Part shown: in pieces, positions 25,406 to 32,137 of the stretch | Numbering within the stretch: position 1 is the first letter of the stretch | How the letters are laid out: each line of letters begins with the position of its first letter | Origin: Oscillospiraceae bacterium | GTDB lineage: Bacteria; Bacillota; Clostridia; Oscillospirales; Oscillospiraceae | NCBI GenBank assembly: GCA_902767915.1 | Contig: CACXJE010000021.1 | Coordinates: 1 to 40,303, forward strand | DNA: 40,303 nt | Direction: 5' to 3' | Notes under the pieces: generated by a model | The model's database searches: none | Told to the model about the DNA's origin: nothing | What the model saw: the letters and a program-made list of their open reading frames with translations, nothing else | Position numbers and translations under genes: made by a program

Positions 25406-26443
25406 ATGAAGATTATCATCGACGCCATGGGCGGGGACAACGCCCCGTTGGAGTTTCTGAAGGGAGGCTTTCAGGCTGCCCGGGAGTGCAATGTGGACAT
25501 TGTTCTGGTGGGCCGGGTGGAGGAGCTGCTGAACCTGATGAAGGAGCAGGGCATGGACACCCTTCCCAAGGGCGTGGAGCTGATGAATGCCGAGGACGTG
25601 GTGGACATGCACGACGACCCGGCCAACGTGGTGAAAACCCGGAAGAATTCCTCCATGGTTCAGGGTCTGAAGCTTCTGGCGGAGGGCGGCGGCGACGCCT
25701 TCGTCTCCGCGGGCTCCACGGGAGCCCTGCTGTCCGCGGCCACCCTGGTGGTCAAGCGGGTGCGGGGAATCCGACGGGCCGCCTTCGGCCCCACGATCCC
25801 CACAAAAACCGGTCAGCTGGTGCTGATCGACTCCGGCGCAAACGTGGAGTGCGCCCCGGAATTTCTGCTGCAGTTCGGCTGCATGGGCTCCTTCTACGCC
25901 AGGAAGGCTCTGGACATCCAGCGGCCCCGGGTGGGCCTGCTGAACAACGGCGCCGAGGACACCAAGGGCGACGAGCTCCACAAGGAGGCCTATCAGCTGT
26001 TGAAGGCCGCCGGTGAAAAGGGCACCATCGACTTCGTGGGCAACGTGGAGGCCCGGGACGCCATGACCGGCGCCTGCGACGTGCTGGTCTGCGACGGCTT
26101 CAGCGGCAACGTGATGCTCAAGAGCATCGAGGGCACGGCCCTGTTCATGGGCTCCCTGCTGAAGAAGACCCTCTACCGCAGCTTCAAGACCAAGCTGGCG
26201 GCGCTGCTGCTGAAAAAGGATCTGAAGCAGCTCATGGGCACCCTGGACTACAAGAAGGTGGGCGGGACCATGCTGCTGGGCATCTCCAAGCCCGTGATCA
26301 AGGCCCACGGCTCCTCCGACGCCGAGGCTGTGGTGGGCGCAGTCCGCCAGGCCATTGCCGCCGTGAACGCGGGAATCTGCGAGGCCATCAAGGAGAATAT
26401 CAACGAAATGACCCTTCCGAAGGAGATGGACCCCAATGCATGA
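25406..26443 (+). CDS. plsX: Phosphate acyltransferase PlsX
   Basis: 345 residues. The N-terminal I-I-I-D-A-M-G-G-D-N-A-P is diagnostic, followed by S-A-G-S-T-G-A-L-L, P-T-K-T-G-Q-L-V-L-I-D-S-G-A-N-V-E and C-D-G-F-S-G-N-V. PlsX converts acyl-ACP to acyl-phosphate, the donor for PlsY in phospholipid synthesis; it is a peripheral membrane enzyme. GGGAGG lies 9 nt before the ATG. The gene overlaps rnc by 8 bp. In many Firmicutes acpP sits between plsX and rnc; here it is absent, so acyl carrier protein must be encoded elsewhere. Confidence 0.97.
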   Translation: MKIIIDAMGGDNAPLEFLKGGFQAARECNVDIVLVGRVEELLNLMKEQGMDTLPKGVELMNAEDVVDMHDDPANVVKTRKNSSMVQGLKLLAEGGGDAFVSAGSTGALLSAATLVVKRVRGIRRAAFGPTIPTKTGQLVLIDSGANVECAPEFLLQFGCMGSFYARKALDIQRPRVGLLNNGAEDTKGDELHKEAYQLLKAAGEKGTIDFVGNVEARDAMTGACDVLVCDGFSGNVMLKSIEGTALFMGSLLKKTLYRSFKTKLAALLLKKDLKQLMGTLDYKKVGGTMLLGISKPVIKAHGSSDAEAVVGAVRQAIAAVNAGICEAIKENINEMTLPKEMDPNA

Positions 26444-27125
26444 GCTGCAAGAAGCCATCGGCTATCGGTTTCGGGATCCCGGCCTGCTGGAGCAGGCGCT
26501 GACCCACACCTCCTATGCCAACGAGGTTCTGCGGGACGGGCTGAAAAGCTATGAGCGGCTGGAGTTTCTGGGAGATTCCATCCTGGGCTTCACCACCGCC
26601 GACTATCTGCTCTCCACCTTCCCGGCGCTCCACGAGGGCGCTTTGAGCAAGCTCCGCTCGGAGCTGGTCTGCGAGACCAGTCTGGCCCAGACCGCCACCC
26701 GGCTGGGGCTTGGCAATCATCTGCGGCTGGGCCGGGGCGAGGAGGCCACCGGCGGCCGGACCCGGGTTTCCATCATTGCCGACGTGGTGGAGGCCATCAT
26801 CGCCGCCATCTATCTGGACGGCGGGCTGGTGCCCGCCAAGCGGTTCATCTACACCCATGTGCTGGTGGACACCCGCCAGCGGATCCAGATGAACGCAGAC
26901 TACAAGACCATGCTCCAGGAGCTGGTGCAGCGGAAGAAAAACCAGGCCCTTGTCTATGAGACGGTTTCCGAATCCGGGCCCGACCACGACAAGCATTTTG
27001 AGGTCCGGGTTTCCCTGAACGGCCAGGCCGTGGGCCATGGCGAGGGCTCCAGCAAAAAGCGGGCCGAGCAGGCCGCCGCCAAAGCCGCCATTGCAAGGCT
27101 GTTCCCGGAGCAGGGCGTGGAATAA
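26436..27125 (+). CDS. rnc: Ribonuclease III
   Basis: 229 residues. The catalytic signature E40-R-L-E-F-L-G-D-S48 lies in the N-terminal RNase III domain, and a C-terminal double-stranded-RNA-binding domain (about 155-225) ends in S-S-K-K-R-A-E-Q-A-A-A-K-A-A. The enzyme cuts double-stranded RNA in rRNA maturation and mRNA decay. Its ATG lies inside the last codons of plsX, with AAGGAG 12 nt upstream, so translation is probably coupled. The usual downstream smc-ftsY genes are absent; an AT-rich intergenic region and an ECF sigma gene follow instead. Confidence 0.97.
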   Translation: MHELQEAIGYRFRDPGLLEQALTHTSYANEVLRDGLKSYERLEFLGDSILGFTTADYLLSTFPALHEGALSKLRSELVCETSLAQTATRLGLGNHLRLGRGEEATGGRTRVSIIADVVEAIIAAIYLDGGLVPAKRFIYTHVLVDTRQRIQMNADYKTMLQELVQRKKNQALVYETVSESGPDHDKHFEVRVSLNGQAVGHGEGSSKKRAEQAAAKAAIARLFPEQGVE

Positions 27126-27216
27126 TACGCAATCGCCAACGGCCAGCCCCATTGGGAAGCATTGCAGCTCCCCAGTCAGTCCGGCTGCGCTGCGCTTGCG
27201 CTCATAAACAAATTGC

Positions 27217-27247
27217 GCCGATGACAGGATACACGCATGTCATCGGC
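27217..27247. terminator. Stem-loop after rnc, possible terminator
   Basis: A perfect 10-bp stem (GCCGATGACA/TGTCATCGGC) with an 11-nt loop lies 90 bp after the rnc stop. The following T content is low, so it is only a candidate. Otherwise 27126-27336 shows no gene and no clear consensus promoter. Confidence 0.4.
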
Positions 27248-27336
27248 GGCTTTGCTATGGGGAATCGAAAAAAATGATTCATAAAAGTAGTTATTCTCGG
27301 CTGTAGACAGAAAAAACGACAGGAAGGCTTTGTCCT

Positions 27337-27906
27337 ATGAAAAGAAAGAGAGAAATCAATCGATTGACAGACGAAGACCGCGCTTTTATGGCCAGCCTAT
27401 ATGAGAGTCACAAGAAAACCATGTACTATGCTGCGCTGCAAGCGTGCCGCAATCCGCATCTTGCCAACGATTTGATGCAGGATTGCCTTGTAAATCTGAT
27501 CAATAATATTTCGACACTTCGTAAGCTGGACTGTTGCAAAATCGATGCCTACATTGTTGTAGCTATTAGACGGCTATATCTCAATTACGCAAAGAAAGAA
27601 AGAAGAACGACGCTTCTGCCAATCGATGAGCCGCTTATTGCAGCGGTGGCAGATGAAAAGATCGCTGAAATTGAACTTGAAAAGGAAGCAGCGAAGCAAA
27701 CGGTGAAAGACCTTCTGGACCGGCTCTCACCTCGTGACCAACTGATCCTGCAATCCAAGTACATTCTCGGCCTGAACGAAGAAGAGATTGCAGCGGCAGT
27801 CGGTTGTAAGCCGAGCAGCGTCCGCACGCTGATTTGCCGAGCCAGAGAGCGCGCCAAGGCGATTGGTCTTAACTCTGAGAAAGGAGATGAAAAGGGAAAT
27901 GGATAA
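27337..27906 (+). CDS. ECF-like sigma-70 family RNA polymerase sigma factor
   Basis: 189 residues. Region 2 (about 12-85) contains the helix with H-L-A-N-D-L-M-Q-D-C-L-V-N-L-I and the following A-Y-I-V-V-A-I-R-R-L-Y-L-N-Y segment. Region 4 (about 125-180) shows L-S-P-R-D-Q-L-I-L-Q-S-K-Y-I-L-G-L-N-E-E-E-I-A with a helix-turn-helix V-G-C-K-P-S-S-V-R-T-L-I-C-R-A-R. The length and missing region 3 indicate the extracytoplasmic group. It overlaps the membrane-anchored DUF4367 gene by 8 bp, the arrangement of a sigma/anti-sigma pair. Base composition is clearly more AT-rich than flanking genes, suggesting acquisition. Confidence 0.88.
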   Translation: MKRKREINRLTDEDRAFMASLYESHKKTMYYAALQACRNPHLANDLMQDCLVNLINNISTLRKLDCCKIDAYIVVAIRRLYLNYAKKERRTTLLPIDEPLIAAVADEKIAEIELEKEAAKQTVKDLLDRLSPRDQLILQSKYILGLNEEEIAAAVGCKPSSVRTLICRARERAKAIGLNSEKGDEKGNG

Positions 27907-28651
27907 ACGGAGACAGGAACTTGAGGAACTGAAGGATGATGTTCATTTGGCCCTGTTAATGGATGAGTACGCGGATTCCATGGGCGCACAAGTCCGGGCA
28001 GAGGCAGAGAAGGCTTTTGATACCGGTGAGATCACAATCCCGCAGGAAGTGGATGATGCCTCCGAACGCCAAAAAAAGTCAACAAAAGCCGTGGCAAAGT
28101 ACTTGCTGGTGGCTGCAGCAACCGTTGTCCTGCTTTTGGGCACATTAACGGTTGTTCAGGCTTCGGGAATCAATGTATTTGGCAGGTTGTCCTCTTGGAC
28201 CGACTCTGTTTTTCACCTCAACTCTGAGGAGGTTCTTCGTCAACCGAAAGGAGAAAAGGTGCATCCGGAGATTGAAGCTGCCCTGAACGAGCTTGACCTT
28301 CCTGTTTCCCTTGCACCAGTTTGGCTGCCGGATGGGTGCACTGTCGTAGAAGTGGAAAAGGCAACTGATAGTCGAAGGAAAACTGTCGGGATTGTTGCCG
28401 AAAAAGATGGCCGCATGATGCAAATCGTCATCGGGGAATACAAGGATGAACAATTGATCGACAGTTCGGTTTTGGAGAAGGATCCCGGCACTCCGCAGAT
28501 TTACACGTCAAACAACAGAACATTCCACCTCTTTCAAAACAATTCCAAATGGGCAGGGGTTTGGGCTGACAAACCTTACGTGGTATCTCTTTTTGGATTT
28601 GAATCCCTTGAAGAATTACAAAAAGTGATTGCATCGATTGGAGAAAATTAG
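27899..28651 (+). CDS. Membrane-anchored DUF4367 protein, likely anti-sigma or sigma-associated factor
   Basis: 250 residues. An N-terminal charged cytoplasmic region (about 1-60) is followed by one transmembrane helix (about 66-88) and an extracellular domain. The C-terminal part matches the DUF4367 pattern (W-L-P-D-G-C-T-V-V-E-V, later F-H-L-F-Q-N-N and a terminal L-x-K-V-I-A-S-I). Such proteins are often encoded next to ECF sigma factors and probably hold them inactive at the membrane. The ATG at 27899 is chosen because AAGGAGATGA spans 27881-27890, while the upstream ATG at 27887 lies inside that site. The gene shares the AT-rich composition of the sigma gene. Confidence 0.8.
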   Translation: MDKRRQELEELKDDVHLALLMDEYADSMGAQVRAEAEKAFDTGEITIPQEVDDASERQKKSTKAVAKYLLVAAATVVLLLGTLTVVQASGINVFGRLSSWTDSVFHLNSEEVLRQPKGEKVHPEIEAALNELDLPVSLAPVWLPDGCTVVEVEKATDSRRKTVGIVAEKDGRMMQIVIGEYKDEQLIDSSVLEKDPGTPQIYTSNNRTFHLFQNNSKWAGVWADKPYVVSLFGFESLEELQKVIASIGEN

Positions 28652-28661
28652 ACGAAATAAT

Positions 28662-28720
28662 AACCAGAGCGGCAAAGAGAAAGCGTTCCTTCGTGTTTTC
28701 TCTTTGCCGCTCTGGTTTTT
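28662..28720. terminator. Long bidirectional intrinsic terminator
   Basis: A roughly 20-bp stem (left arm 28662-28682, right arm 28698-28717) with a T-run on the plus strand, located between convergent stops at 28651 and 28729. Confidence 0.92.
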
Positions 28721-28728
28721 CTTATTTT

Positions 28729-29475
28729 TCAGCCGATGGCGCCGCCGCAGTATTCGCAGCAGCCGTTGGCGTCCGGGATCGTGGTGGCGGTGCAGTGGGG
28801 ACAGACCACTGCCTTCTTGGGGGCGGCGTCCTGTCGGCCCTGGTCCCTGGCGCTCAGCAGCGTCCGCTTGATCTCATTGGCCATGGAGAAGCACTCCATG
28901 AACTCCCGGTTGGACTTGGGCTGCGGCTTTAAGGCGGCCGGCAGCGGGTTGCCGGGGTTCAGAGTGATGGACGTGTCGATGGGCACGGTGATGGTGTCGA
29001 AGAACCGGTGGTTCACATGCAGCACCAGCTTGATGCTCTCGGAGAAGATGTACTTTGCCGGGATATAGCTGACCATCTTGCCCTCCTTGTCCCGGTAGCG
29101 GGATTCGGACTGGCTGTCGGTCACGTCCACGTCCACGCCGGCCACCTGGGAATAGTCCAGCACGTCCGGGTTGGCCTCCTGGATGTTTCTGGCCCGGGTA
29201 ACCATGAACTTCCGGTTGTCCTCGTCCAGATGGACCTTCATATCCTTGCCCAGGGTGCGGGTGATGTGGAAGGCTGCCACAGCCTCCCGGTTCTCTTCCC
29301 GATACTCCAGCTGCTCCCGGATCTCCTCCGCGGTGCTGGAACGGCGCTCAGAGAAAAACGGGGAGAGCTTGGAGGTGCAGTCCTTGCACAGGTAGCCGTC
29401 CTCCAGCTTCCGGTGGAACAGGGTGCCCACCTTGTTGCCGCAGACGGAGCAGAATTTTTTATCAAACAGTCCCAT
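28729..29475 (-). CDS. Zinc-ribbon protein, DUF4428-like N-terminus
   Basis: 248 residues. The N-terminus carries C9-x-x-C12 and C30-x-x-C33, the four-cysteine module of DUF4428-type proteins. The central part, with K-F-M-V-T-R-A-R and V-D-V-D-V-T-D-S, looks like a beta-rich domain of unknown role. The C-terminus has a second zinc ribbon (C-P-H-C near 226 and C-C-E-Y-C-G-G). No signal peptide or membrane segment, so it is probably cytoplasmic. It precedes a lipoprotein gene on the same strand (16 bp gap). No function is assigned. Confidence 0.75.
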   Translation of the reverse strand: MGLFDKKFCSVCGNKVGTLFHRKLEDGYLCKDCTSKLSPFFSERRSSTAEEIREQLEYREENREAVAAFHITRTLGKDMKVHLDEDNRKFMVTRARNIQEANPDVLDYSQVAGVDVDVTDSQSESRYRDKEGKMVSYIPAKYIFSESIKLVLHVNHRFFDTITVPIDTSITLNPGNPLPAALKPQPKSNREFMECFSMANEIKRTLLSARDQGRQDAAPKKAVVCPHCTATTIPDANGCCEYCGGAIG

Positions 29476-29490
29476 AGCTTATCCCTCGGT

Positions 29491-29901
29491 TCATTCGGCC
29501 TTGTACACGTACTGACAGGTCAGGTCGTTCGTCGGATCTCCGTTATAGATCACCAGGCCGCCGTCTGTAAAAGCGCCGGTGTACTGGATCATGGACATCT
29601 CGTCCATGGAGAAAACCCCCTCCTCCAGCTTCCAGGTGATGTTGATATCCAGACCGTTCCGATGATGCAGGCCGGTGCCGTCCGGCTTCAGCTCCAGATA
29701 AAAATCATCGGTTTCGTCCTTCACGTCCTCGGGATCACCGACAAATTTGGTGTATTGCCCGATGTACTTACCGGCAGCCTTCTCAGCCTCGGATTGCTCG
29801 GAGGGCGCCGGATTCTCACTTTTCTTGGCGCAGCCGCAGAACAGCGCCGTCAGTATGAGCACGGCCAGCAGCACTGCGAGCAGTCGTTTTATGCGTTGCA
29901 T
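29491..29901 (-). CDS. Small putative lipoprotein
   Basis: 136 residues. A basic N-terminus and hydrophobic stretch (7-21) lead to cysteines C22 and C24 in L-F-C-G-C-A-K-K. The lipobox is not ideal, but G-C24 is the likely lipidation site. The mature part (about 45-136) shows a small beta-rich pattern (K-Y-I-G-Q-Y..., L-E-L-K-P-D-G-T-G, I-T-W-K-L-E-E-G-V-F) common in clostridial lipocalin-like lipoproteins. AGGAGG lies 6 nt before the ATG. Function unknown. Confidence 0.7.
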   Translation of the reverse strand: MQRIKRLLAVLLAVLILTALFCGCAKKSENPAPSEQSEAEKAAGKYIGQYTKFVGDPEDVKDETDDFYLELKPDGTGLHHRNGLDINITWKLEEGVFSMDEMSMIQYTGAFTDGGLVIYNGDPTNDLTCQYVYKAE

Positions 29902-29920
29902 ATCCAGCCTCCTATACGGA

Positions 29921-30331
29921 TTACAGATACTTTTTCATCTCAGCCGGCGCCAGGGCGGGATCCACTCGGGCGGTGATGGTAAAGGACACGCCGTTTGCCA
30001 AGCCGAAGGTCTCACACCAGTCGCAGAACTCCGCCATCACCTTGGGGTCGTCGGTGCCCAGCAGGCGATGGATGCTCTTGAGGAAAACCCGGGTGATATC
30101 GAAGTTGCCCGCGTGCAGGCCGGAAATAAAGGCCTTGAGGGACGCGACGCCCTCCAGCTGATAATCGGAATATTCAATCAGTCGGACCTTGTAGTTGACG
30201 TCATAGCGCAGCTTGCCGCCCTTTTCGATGCAGACCACGCTGCCGTGCTCCTGCTCCAGCGCCTCAGCGATGTCGTGAAGCATCTCCTTTGTTTTGCCGG
30301 AACCACTCAGTCCGATATAAAGCTTGACCAT
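29921..30331 (-). CDS. P-loop ATP-binding protein of unknown function
   Basis: 136 residues with a perfect Walker A motif G7-L-S-G-S-G-K-T14 at the very N-terminus. A D-D-P-K-V-M region and C-terminal F-T-I-T-A-R-V-D show no strong Walker B. Similar small clostridial proteins are often labelled 'twitching motility protein PilT', but nothing here supports a pilus role. The start at 30331 follows AAAGGAGGAG; a longer frame to 30406 would run through the repeat array and is rejected. It lies downstream of pgi on the same strand, separated by the repeat. Confidence 0.65.
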   Translation of the reverse strand: MVKLYIGLSGSGKTKEMLHDIAEALEQEHGSVVCIEKGGKLRYDVNYKVRLIEYSDYQLEGVASLKAFISGLHAGNFDITRVFLKSIHRLLGTDDPKVMAEFCDWCETFGLANGVSFTITARVDPALAPAEMKKYL

Positions 30332-30352
30332 AGGAAATCTCCTCCTTTGTAC

Positions 30353-30410
30353 GAGATTCGAGATTTGAGATTCGAGATTCGGTGCGGACAATGATACATT
30401 GTCCATTGTC
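30353..30410. repeat. Period-7 repeat array plus hairpin after pgi
   Basis: Four heptads of consensus GAGATTC (30353-30380) are followed by a perfect hairpin GGACAATG/CATTGTCC with loop ATA (30386-30404) and a second CATTGTC unit (to 30410). The pgi stop codon is 2 bp further on (30413-30415). Confidence 0.8.
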
Positions 30411-30412
30411 AG

Positions 30413-31711
30413 TTAATTCGTATAGCCGGGCTTGCCCAGCAGCTTGAACATATTGCGCTTGTAGAACTCCACGCCGGGCTGATTGAAGGGGTTCACCCCC
30501 AGCATATAGGCGGAAATGCCGCAGCTCAGCTCGAAGAAGTAGAACAGCTCGCCCAGGGTCCGGTCGCAGACCTCGTCGTTCTGCACCAGAATCACCGGCA
30601 CGCCGCCGTCGGTGTGGGCCTGCAGGGTGCCCTGGAAGGCCTGCTCCTCCACGAAATCCAGGCTCTTGCCCTCCAGATAGTTCAGACCGTCCAGATCCTT
30701 CCAGTCCATTTCGATCATGGTCTTCTTCCGGGGAGGCGCGAACCGGACCACGGTCTCGAACAGGTTCCGCTCGCCCTGCTGGATCATTTGACCCAGGGAG
30801 TGCAGGTCCGCGGTAAATTCGGCGGCCGCCGGGAAGATGCCCTTGCCGTCCTTGCCCTCGGACTCGCCGAAGAGCTGCTGCCACCAGCCGGCCATGTACT
30901 TGAAGGAGGGCTCATAGCAGCAGAGCATTTCGATCTTCTTGCCGCTGCGGTAGAGCAGGTTCCGGGCCGCGGCATAGAGCCAGGCAGGGTTCTCGAAGGA
31001 GAAGATCTCCAGATCCCGCTTGGCGGAGGCTGCGCCGAACATGATCTCGGTGATGTCCATGCCCGCCACGGCCATGGGCAGCAGACCCACCGCCGTCAGG
31101 ACGGAATACCGGCCGCCCACGTCGGGGGGGATCACGAAGGTCTCATAGCCCTCTTCGGTGGCCATCTGCCGCAGGGCGCCCTTGGCGGGATCGGTGGTGA
31201 CGAAGATCCTCTTCTTGGCCTCGTCGGCCCCGTACTTCCGCTCCAGCATCCATTTCAGCGCCCGGGTGGCAATGGCCGGCTCGGTGGTGGTGCCGGATTT
31301 GGAGATGATATTGATGGAGAAATCCTTCCCCTCCAGCAGGGCAGTCAGCTCCTGCCAGGCCCGGGTGGAAAGATTGTTGCCGGCAAAGAAGATCTGAGGA
31401 TCCTTGCCCCGCAGGTTGTGGTTCTGGCCCTTCACCAGCTCGATGGCCGCTCTCGGCCCCAGGTAGGAGCCGCCGATGCCCACCACCACAAAGACGTCCG
31501 AGTGCTCCCGGATCCTCCTGGCGGCGGCCCGGATCCGGACCATTTCATCGGTCTCCTCGAAGACGGGCAGCTTCAGCCAGCCCAGGAAATCACTGCCGGG
31601 GCCCTTGCCCTCGATGAGGGTCTTGTGGGCGGCAAACACTTCCTTTTCCAGCGACAGCAGGTCATTGAGGGTATATTCGCCCCAGATATTGGAAATATCT
31701 ACATTCAGCAT
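30413..31711 (-). CDS. pgi: Glucose-6-phosphate isomerase
   Basis: 432 residues, the compact form typical of Firmicutes. Two SIS-type phosphate-binding stretches are visible: V-V-G-I-G-G-S-Y-L-G-P-R-A and I-I-S-K-S-G-T-T-T-E-P. The later E-F-T-A-D-L-H-S-L-G-Q-M and C-terminal lysine-containing region agree with the family. It interconverts glucose-6-phosphate and fructose-6-phosphate in glycolysis and gluconeogenesis. AGAGGTG lies 7 nt before the ATG at 31711. A promoter candidate with an overlapping palindrome lies upstream. Confidence 0.97.
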   Translation of the reverse strand: MLNVDISNIWGEYTLNDLLSLEKEVFAAHKTLIEGKGPGSDFLGWLKLPVFEETDEMVRIRAAARRIREHSDVFVVVGIGGSYLGPRAAIELVKGQNHNLRGKDPQIFFAGNNLSTRAWQELTALLEGKDFSINIISKSGTTTEPAIATRALKWMLERKYGADEAKKRIFVTTDPAKGALRQMATEEGYETFVIPPDVGGRYSVLTAVGLLPMAVAGMDITEIMFGAASAKRDLEIFSFENPAWLYAAARNLLYRSGKKIEMLCCYEPSFKYMAGWWQQLFGESEGKDGKGIFPAAAEFTADLHSLGQMIQQGERNLFETVVRFAPPRKKTMIEMDWKDLDGLNYLEGKSLDFVEEQAFQGTLQAHTDGGVPVILVQNDEVCDRTLGELFYFFELSCGISAYMLGVNPFNQPGVEFYKRNMFKLLGKPGYTN

Positions 31712-31751
31712 ACATTACACCTCTTAAAAGTTTATTTTGTGGTCTGATTCT

Positions 31752-31780
31752 ATCATAACCGATTTTCCGTCGGAAAACAA
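31752..31780 (-). promoter_or_regulatory. Candidate pgi promoter with embedded palindrome
   Basis: Minus strand: TTGTTT (31775-31780), 17-bp spacer, TATGAT (31752-31757). The palindrome TTTTCCG-A-CGGAAAA (31763-31777) covers the spacer and enters the -35, the position of a repressor operator. The -35 is poor. Confidence 0.35.
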
Positions 31781-31857
31781 TGGGTAATTTGAACGAAAGG
31801 AAAAAATATTTCCTTCCGGGCAAATCCCGGTTTTCCACCGCCTGTGAATGTTTTTTC

Positions 31858-31886
31858 TTGACTTCCACCGTCGTTTTTTGTATATT
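31858..31886 (+). promoter_or_regulatory. Sigma-70-type promoter of the speA leader
   Basis: TTGACT (31858-31863), 17-bp spacer, TATATT (31881-31886). It is about 250 bp upstream of speA and implies a leader beginning near 31893. Confidence 0.75.
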
Positions 31887-31892
31887 ATAAAG

Positions 31893-32124
31893 GAACAGAC
31901 TGCCATAGAGTCTAATCTTTATTCATCTTTTTATAAGTTGGTTGCTTCCATACCGAAATGCGCTTTGCCGCAGACTTGTGAAACGGTCGATAAGAGTAGT
32001 AAAAGTATTCATTGCTATATAGACTCTGTGTATCGCTGATGGCTTCTCCCCCGCTTTGTCCGCGGGCCTGGGAAGCATATTTGACCTTTTTCACAGGCTG
32101 ACCGGCCTGTGATTTTCTTTTTTT
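31893..32124 (+). ncRNA. Structured leader RNA of speA, candidate riboswitch or attenuator
   Basis: After the promoter, CATAGAGTCTA (31904-31914) can pair with TAGACTCTGTG (32020-32030) as an 11-bp helix with one G-U pair, closing a 105-nt domain that contains smaller hairpins (for example GAGTA/TATTC near 31994-32009). A 12-bp bulged hairpin (32042-32076) and an intrinsic terminator (32091-32124) follow. No T-box core or known riboswitch consensus could be recognised. The class is therefore unknown and ligand sensing is inference. Confidence 0.55.
32091..32124 (+). terminator. Leader terminator abutting the speA ribosome binding site
   Basis: TCACAGGC/GCCTGTGA stem with a 6-nt loop, then TTTTCTTTTTTT (32113-32124). 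The GAGGTGA ribosome binding site starts at 32126, so the terminator is inside the transcription unit and would attenuate speA. Confidence 0.8.
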
Positions 32125-32137
32125 CGAGGTGAAGACG

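Noticed and set aside
28729-28932. Small plus-strand frames opposite the zinc-ribbon gene
   Set aside because: Shadows of the minus-strand gene without start signals.
29921-30406. Longer version of the P-loop protein, and a PilT pilus role
   Set aside because: The extension is translated from the repeat array and the Walker A start at 30331 has a strong ribosome binding site; there are no pilus genes nearby.
31893-32124. T-box or known guanidine/ykkC riboswitch upstream of speA
   Set aside because: No T-box antiterminator core (GGTGG-ACCGCG type) and no recognisable ykkC conserved blocks; left as an unknown leader.
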